NCBI GenBank assembly: GCA_030838885.1
Contig: JAUZEU010000585.1
Coordinates: forward strand, 1-11,523
Source of the DNA: Bryobacterales bacterium
Lineage (GTDB): Bacteria > Acidobacteriota > Terriglobia > Bryobacterales > Bryobacteraceae
Direction: 5' to 3'
Length of the DNA stretch: 11,523 nt
Positions 7,801 to 11,523 of this stretch are shown here, in pieces. Within the stretch, counting starts at the first letter, position 1, and every line of letters starts with the position of its first letter. The position numbers and the translations under genes were made by a program. A model generated the notes under the pieces. That model did no database searches. It was not told the DNA's origin and saw only the letters and a list, made by a program, of their open reading frames with translations.

Positions 7801-9160
7801 GCCGCCAGCCGCGAATCAGATCTTCCGTGAACAAATCCGGCCCCGCCGTGGCATTATTGGCAAAGCTGTTTTCAAGGGCCTGATTCTTCTGTTGATTCGC
7901 CGTAAAAGCATTCGAAAGCAGCAATCCGCGGCGGCGATGCACCAGCATCAGCCCGGCATTACGAAGCGCGGGCACGCCACTGTCCTTTTCGTGTTTCGTA
8001 ACCGCGTCGGCCTGCAGATCCGGCTGCGATTGCAGTTTCCGCAGCGTACGCGCGAAATTCATCAGCTTCAGCCCGGCTGCATCCACATCCGTCTGCAGCA
8101 CCGCGTAGAGATCCTGGTTGATCACCAGCCGCCCATCCTTCACGCGATAGTCGCCGGCCTGCCAGGTGGCGCGAGGCACCGGGTCGAACTGTTTGTCCGT
8201 GAGCCGTGTGCGTGTCCGCGACGAAGCCTGCGATCGCGTCACTCCGTTGTCCGCCGTGCCCAGCTCACACGTCACCCACAGTTGCTGATTCGCATTCGGC
8301 GCAAATGTGCCGCGCGGAATCACGAAATCGATCACAATTCCCAATCGCCGCAACAGCCTCGGATACTGATTCATCGCCGCAACAATCTGGTGGAAGTCGA
8401 TCAGCTTGACGAAATCCTCCTTTGCCGGCAGCGTGGTTTTCTCATAGGTGAGCCATTTGGCATCCCGGCGTGAATCGTCCGCCGCCAACCGCTCCACCGG
8501 AACGTCTGAATAATCCTGAACGCCGGGTTTGGAAGGAGGCGTATGGAACAGCTGCGCATGTGCCAGCGCATCCGTTGTGGGGTCACTGAAATGGAAGCCC
8601 CTGTCTTTCAGCCTCGCCATCTGGCCCGCCACATCGCGCAGCCCGGTCCGCTGATCGGTCGATTCCCGATCGATCACCGCAACAGCCGAAATGAGATTCT
8701 GCCAGCCAGGATCGCCCAGAATCTGCGATATCTTCGGCAGCGAATCGCTCGTCGCCCGCCCCAGGCTGCTGTACAGATTTTGCGCGATGGAGTGCACCGC
8801 AACAGTATCGTAAGACAACACCGTGTCCGCGGTGTGGTTCTCGAACACATAGCCTGCAACAAAGGTGCTCTCCGGAATCAGCGCCTTCCACGCGTCGCTG
8901 TCTGCCACATCGATTGACTTATCCACACGAGCGTCTGCGGCTATCTCGTTACCCGGAATGATGATGCTCTGGGCGCCGAAGTGAATCGTGAACTTTGCGC
9001 CCTGCACCGTCTTCGGCCAGTCCGTGAAATCCGTGAACGGTTTCAGAATCTGATCGGCATCCGGCGTGAGCCTGGGCGAGAGCATTGCCGATACCCGCAA
9101 CCCGCCATTCTCGTCCAACCCGTTCGGCAGCGCGGTCCACATCAAAGATTGTTTTGCCAT
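4877..9160 (-). CDS. Giant uncharacterised protein, 1427 residues, probably multi-domain and beta-rich
   Basis: I cannot assign this to a characterised family. It begins MAKQSLMW with no signal peptide or membrane segment, so it is cytoplasmic or exported by an unconventional route. Recognisable-looking blocks are an N-terminal VSAMLSPRL (residues 23-31) followed by FTDFTDWP (42-49); YGRSYWIRARMTDLAGNS (564-581), which resembles the final strands of an Ig- or fibronectin-like sandwich; GGGLRVYLDRPW (1061-1072); and WYADIEVNFGTAYFPFIRLA (1197-1216). These have the look of conserved motifs, and I have an unverified impression of similar large hypothetical proteins in other soil bacteria. Only five cysteines occur, and I saw no nucleotide-binding, protease or kinase motif. 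The start at 9160 is supported by AAGGGG (9168-9173) seven bases upstream, which overlaps the stop of the upstream gene, so the two are translationally coupled. Base composition matches the neighbours. It is uninterrupted over 4.28 kb, which argues for selection. It could be a structural, surface or toxin-like protein; nothing here decides. Confidence 0.9.
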   Translation of the reverse strand: MAKQSLMWTALPNGLDENGGLRVSAMLSPRLTPDADQILKPFTDFTDWPKTVQGAKFTIHFGAQSIIIPGNEIAADARVDKSIDVADSDAWKALIPESTFVAGYVFENHTADTVLSYDTVAVHSIAQNLYSSLGRATSDSLPKISQILGDPGWQNLISAVAVIDRESTDQRTGLRDVAGQMARLKDRGFHFSDPTTDALAHAQLFHTPPSKPGVQDYSDVPVERLAADDSRRDAKWLTYEKTTLPAKEDFVKLIDFHQIVAAMNQYPRLLRRLGIVIDFVIPRGTFAPNANQQLWVTCELGTADNGVTRSQASSRTRTRLTDKQFDPVPRATWQAGDYRVKDGRLVINQDLYAVLQTDVDAAGLKLMNFARTLRKLQSQPDLQADAVTKHEKDSGVPALRNAGLMLVHRRRGLLLSNAFTANQQKNQALENSFANNATAGPDLFTEDLIRGWRLDIWDNKTKLWRSLCERHATYTVGGAITVEDDSEGVVRLAATRAADGTNKDLVYLHEALVSWTGWSLVAPQPGRAVDKDDKSSDANVEVPPGLNLSSVFTARPNSLPRLRYGRSYWIRARMTDLAGNSLAGNPKTFSDESPEKNATLYTRFEPVQAPSVALVREAGNTEKPAEGESMERMAIRTFNDTPDKNLIATGAVTRRFAVEARSNIREAELHGVLDTGGKLDASVSMYDLLAKKDAALEEIKLMTLGPLTDPGATVETSYAVMDVPATEIPYIPDPLCTTISARIFDHPGFPDSNIISIPAYAGGSWPKAVPFTIRIFEDAAQMPHFDVDSRTLRVPLPKAVRATLRLSCQLEGDAVGLMGVWNWLPLADRAALQSKAKSGQHWMLTPWRNIELVHAVQKPLIEPSMKFTVTRNFGETRALPRFTASCSINSTARVDLQAAWHEPDADGEGNPGGADRDRTDHAFSVKITDPKTYATQQSDPKATGIAEHDIVGTDLIGVGQNLRQVIVKFHEYNDTRYRRVEYWLEATTRFREFMPPNVLTKDDGGTRVETDENIKVTGPRVVSWVPNSSPPVAPQVRYVLPTFGRTATKDAQGAESRWRRGGGLRVYLDRPWNRSGYGEMLAVVLPPSGFAGDPNTMPAGKPYKKFVTQWGNDPVWASNFVPGPSPKVSSFPLARTAPDPAGKWLSAFAPATEADQAPGPFLTAGLSHPGVRQPSDGTELVDIAPHDVAYDAERRLWYADIEVNFGTAYFPFIRLALARYQPTSVPNAHLSNIVLADFMALTPDRWLSVAHGATADVRNVSVFGWTYTDSSGEVEARQPLTLVLNRQRVAISPTSIVEVWVERLDPALGTDFGWKREAGAVVTPTPSGPVAVGGGQIDPRVAAHRTELSASRRFAELSQTLQVDAIRIWPRLWNGTVTLPTGRPADARYRLAIAEFEEYITDDATPYDNTLSAKDRRIVFLEYVELT

Positions 9161-9167
9161 TGTTGTT

Positions 9168-9173
9168 CCCCTT
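9168..9173 (-). promoter_or_regulatory. Shine-Dalgarno sequence overlapping the upstream stop codon
   Basis: Read on the minus strand the junction is TAAGGGGAACAACAATG. The purine run AAGGGG uses the last two bases of the upstream gene's TAA and sits seven bases before the ATG at 9160. This fixes the start of the 1427-residue protein and indicates that ribosomes ending the upstream gene can re-initiate on it. Confidence 0.7.
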
Positions 9174-11523
9174 ATTCAGCAGCAAACGCCGCACAGTAAT
9201 CCGCCCACACGGACGGTGCCGGAATCAGATCCACAAACGTCGGGTCCGAAGGTGAGCCCGCAAATTCGCGCCTGCACGTAGCCGAAACGCTCACACTGAA
9301 GAACAGAACTTCAATCTCGATGGTCAGCGTCGCCTCACCAAACACAGTGGACTTCGTGCCTTCCTTCAAATACGTGAGCTGCAGGTTGAATGTAAGGGAC
9401 GCGGAGATGATGCCCAGAATAGAAAGTTCGCCATGCAGCCGCACATATCCGGTCAGCTCAACCGTTTTCGAAGACCCCGTATCCAGCCAGTGAAAGTACA
9501 CCCCTGCCTTCACTTCCACCCCGCCCGAAGCCACCCCAAGATCGATCGCGATCGCCGCACCGAACTCCAGCGCCGCTTCAATCTCCCGCACCCCCTCCGT
9601 CCCGATACCGATCGCGAAGAACCCACCGCCGCCGAACAGCGAAATCGTCAGGCTGAACGGATGCTGTCTCTCGCTGAAATTGAACTTCACCTCCACAGGC
9701 TTCGAATCGAACGGCAGCGCAAAACCTGCCCCGATCGACACATTGCTCAGTGCGAAGATCCCCACCTGAATCGAGGGAAGACCCAAAGAGAAAGTGGCTG
9801 CAATTCCCGAGGGAGTCACCTGCAGACTGGGCGGATCTGAAAATCCATTCGAAGGAATAAACTTACGCAGGTCATTAACGAATTCCAGCGGCCCGCCGAA
9901 AACAATCGCCTCATCACCGGGGTGCATATCCACCGCGACGTCAGGCTTCTTGCCGCGTGATGCCTTGAACCTCAGGCCGTCAAACCAGATGATGATGAAC
10001 CCGAACAGGTTGACCTTGAAGTTGGTCATTCCGGCATTCGCTTCGAACGTCGCGCCCGCCGGATTCCCGATCGGCGCGGACACCTTCCCGTCCATCGAGA
10101 GCATCGTCGCCTTGCCGCCCGCCGTCGGAACAAGCAGTTTCAGCGGATCGGACTTCTTAATCTCCGTTTCCCAATGAAACGAAGCCTCCACTTTGTCCGG
10201 CAGATCGCGTGAAACCATCTTGGGCACGTCAGCACCGGTCAGCGCCGTCGCGATCTCCAGCACCGTCGAAAGATCGATCCCGCCAAGAATCTTCGCCCCC
10301 TTGAAAAAATCAGTGGGGTTGAACTTGTTCCCGATGATGTTCCCCAGCGCCTGGTCCACGGTCTGGCCACCGCTCGGCGGTTTCGCGGCCACCGGCCCCA
10401 TGATGCGCGACAACCCCTGAATAGACATCGCCGGCGAGGCCAGTGCTCCCAGCGCATCGCTCTTCGCCTGCCCCGCGCCGCCCCCGAACGCCAACTCGTG
10501 CGGAGTGGTGAGCTTCAGGAAGACTTCGCCTTTGTTCGCCCCGCCGAAGCCGCCCGCCTTATACACATCCGGATAAGCGACCTGCACCACAGCGTTCGTC
10601 TGGCCAAGCAGCCTCTGGATCTGCCGGATCCCCACCTGCGCAAACTCGAAATGGGGATCAAACCGCGCATCCAGCACGTTACGATTCGCGAACGTGGCTG
10701 TGTAGGAAACCGCAGTCGCCGGCAGATTCGGATCGCCCTCCGCCCCGTCCTCCTTCGGCGCAAAACAAATCGTGGCGCCTCCCAGCGGCGACGTCCGTCG
10801 CGGGTTTGCCGCCGTCGCGTCGTACTCGGCCAGAATCTCGGTCAGCGCCGCGTTGTTCTGGTTGGCCTCATCGCCCACGAACAGCATCGGCATGGCAAAG
10901 GTCACCCGGTTGCCGCAAATGTCCGTCGCCGCCACTTCGAACCGGAAGTCGCCCGAAGGCAGCGTCGGCCAGAATGCAGCGCGCGGAGGCACCGCACCGT
11001 AGATTATGTTCCCCGCATTCGGCAGCGCGCACACCGGCTGATCCGGAGCGACCAGGCTCGGCGTCACCTTCGTCAGGATCTCCACCTGGCTAAACGGAAA
11101 ATCGAACCAGCCCGGTGCTCTGCCCGCGCTGCTATATGTCTTCAGGGGTTCGCGCACGACGAGGAAAAACCGCTGCCGGAGCACCGCCACCCGCTGGTTC
11201 AGGTTGCCGCCCTGCGATTCGAACTTGCGCTCCGTCACCTTGATCAAAGAAGCGTGATGCCCAAACGGACACAGAAATCCGGCATACACCACGCGGACGT
11301 AATGGTCGCGGCCCAGCATCGCGATATGTCGCCATTGCTCCAGCCCCACCCCTGTCGGTCGCGAACTCCAGTTCCCCTCCGAATCCAGCAGTGCGCCAAG
11401 CGAAGAGAGCATCAGCCGGTGCGTTCGGGTGGCCCGCGGCACATAAGCCCGCCTCGAGCCCGCTGCAGTCTCGTTGAACCCCGCCATCAGCTTCACCAGC
11501 ATTTGCCGGTCGAGCGGGTCCAG
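9172..11523 (-). CDS. Large uncharacterised protein with beta-rich C-terminus (5' end outside window)
   Basis: At least 783 residues. The frame stays open to the right edge, where it reads LDPLDRQMLVKLMAG, so the ATG at 11502 is probably internal and the true start is upstream. Residue numbers here count from that ATG. I do not recognise a characterised family. An early block, RTHRLMLSSLGALLD (26-40), then GRDHYVRVVYAGF (64-76) and SLIKVTERKF (85-94), looks like a conserved globular region. The middle is Gly/Ala-rich. Residues about 572-742 are a long run of alternating polar and hydrophobic residues with repeated glycines, for example SLFGGGGFFAIGIG and LTIEIEVLFFSVSVSAT, typical of stacked beta-strands such as a beta-barrel or beta-helix. 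The C-terminus is DYCAAFAAE, with no sorting motif that I know. It is the first gene of a tandem pair with the 1427-residue protein, 11 nt apart, so they probably act together. No signal peptide can be judged because the N-terminus is missing. Confidence 0.88.
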   Translation of the reverse strand: MDPLDRQMLVKLMAGFNETAAGSRRAYVPRATRTHRLMLSSLGALLDSEGNWSSRPTGVGLEQWRHIAMLGRDHYVRVVYAGFLCPFGHHASLIKVTERKFESQGGNLNQRVAVLRQRFFLVVREPLKTYSSAGRAPGWFDFPFSQVEILTKVTPSLVAPDQPVCALPNAGNIIYGAVPPRAAFWPTLPSGDFRFEVAATDICGNRVTFAMPMLFVGDEANQNNAALTEILAEYDATAANPRRTSPLGGATICFAPKEDGAEGDPNLPATAVSYTATFANRNVLDARFDPHFEFAQVGIRQIQRLLGQTNAVVQVAYPDVYKAGGFGGANKGEVFLKLTTPHELAFGGGAGQAKSDALGALASPAMSIQGLSRIMGPVAAKPPSGGQTVDQALGNIIGNKFNPTDFFKGAKILGGIDLSTVLEIATALTGADVPKMVSRDLPDKVEASFHWETEIKKSDPLKLLVPTAGGKATMLSMDGKVSAPIGNPAGATFEANAGMTNFKVNLFGFIIIWFDGLRFKASRGKKPDVAVDMHPGDEAIVFGGPLEFVNDLRKFIPSNGFSDPPSLQVTPSGIAATFSLGLPSIQVGIFALSNVSIGAGFALPFDSKPVEVKFNFSERQHPFSLTISLFGGGGFFAIGIGTEGVREIEAALEFGAAIAIDLGVASGGVEVKAGVYFHWLDTGSSKTVELTGYVRLHGELSILGIISASLTFNLQLTYLKEGTKSTVFGEATLTIEIEVLFFSVSVSATCRREFAGSPSDPTFVDLIPAPSVWADYCAAFAAE

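Noticed and set aside
8340..8815. Recurrent CGCAACA-type words, considered as short repeats
   Set aside because: They are irregularly spaced, vary around the core and fall inside coding sequence where they reflect ordinary codon choice; there is no array structure.
4877..11523. Giant-protein cassette as a recent horizontal acquisition
   Set aside because: No integrase, transposase, tRNA, terminal repeat or visible shift in base composition marks its boundaries in this window; only the strand switch sets it apart.

Overview
The window is about 11.5 kb of uniformly GC-rich bacterial DNA with almost no non-coding space. The tail of a biotin carboxylase, a Tat-type DUF362 protein, a secreted gamma-glutamyltransferase-family protein, a zinc-ribbon threonine synthase and very large uncharacterised beta-rich proteins together suggest a soil Acidobacteriota (Solibacter/Bryobacter-like). 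That assignment is an inference from gene style and composition; no marker gene proves it.

Plus strand (1-4860): (i) the C-terminal end of accC, cut by the left edge; (ii) about 190 bp of non-coding DNA with a candidate extended -10 promoter, a 12-bp palindrome and an imperfect direct repeat; (iii) a twin-arginine-signal DUF362 protein; (iv) a signal-peptide-bearing gamma-glutamyltransferase-family protein whose probable TTG start overlaps the DUF362 gene by 32 bp, so the two are probably one transcript and both are exported; (v) a threonine synthase preceded by a candidate -10 box but no Shine-Dalgarno sequence.

Minus strand (4877-11523): two genes in tandem, read from the right edge leftwards. 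The first is at least 783 residues and is cut by the right edge. The second is 1427 residues and begins 11 nt after the first stops, with a Shine-Dalgarno sequence overlapping that stop codon. I cannot assign either to a characterised family. Both look beta-rich, and together they form a two-gene cassette of more than 2,200 residues with no known function. They converge on threonine synthase with only 16 bp between the stop codons.

The plus-strand genes are ordinary metabolic or exported functions with no obvious shared pathway. The least explained part is the minus-strand giant-protein cassette; the next is the gamma-glutamyltransferase homologue, which keeps its catalytic core but has lost the usual gamma-glutamyl-binding residues. 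No RNA genes, CRISPR arrays, insertion sequences, integrases or attachment sites were seen. The only stretches without a gene are 380-573, 3497-3552, 4861-4876 and 9161-9171, all below 300 bp.
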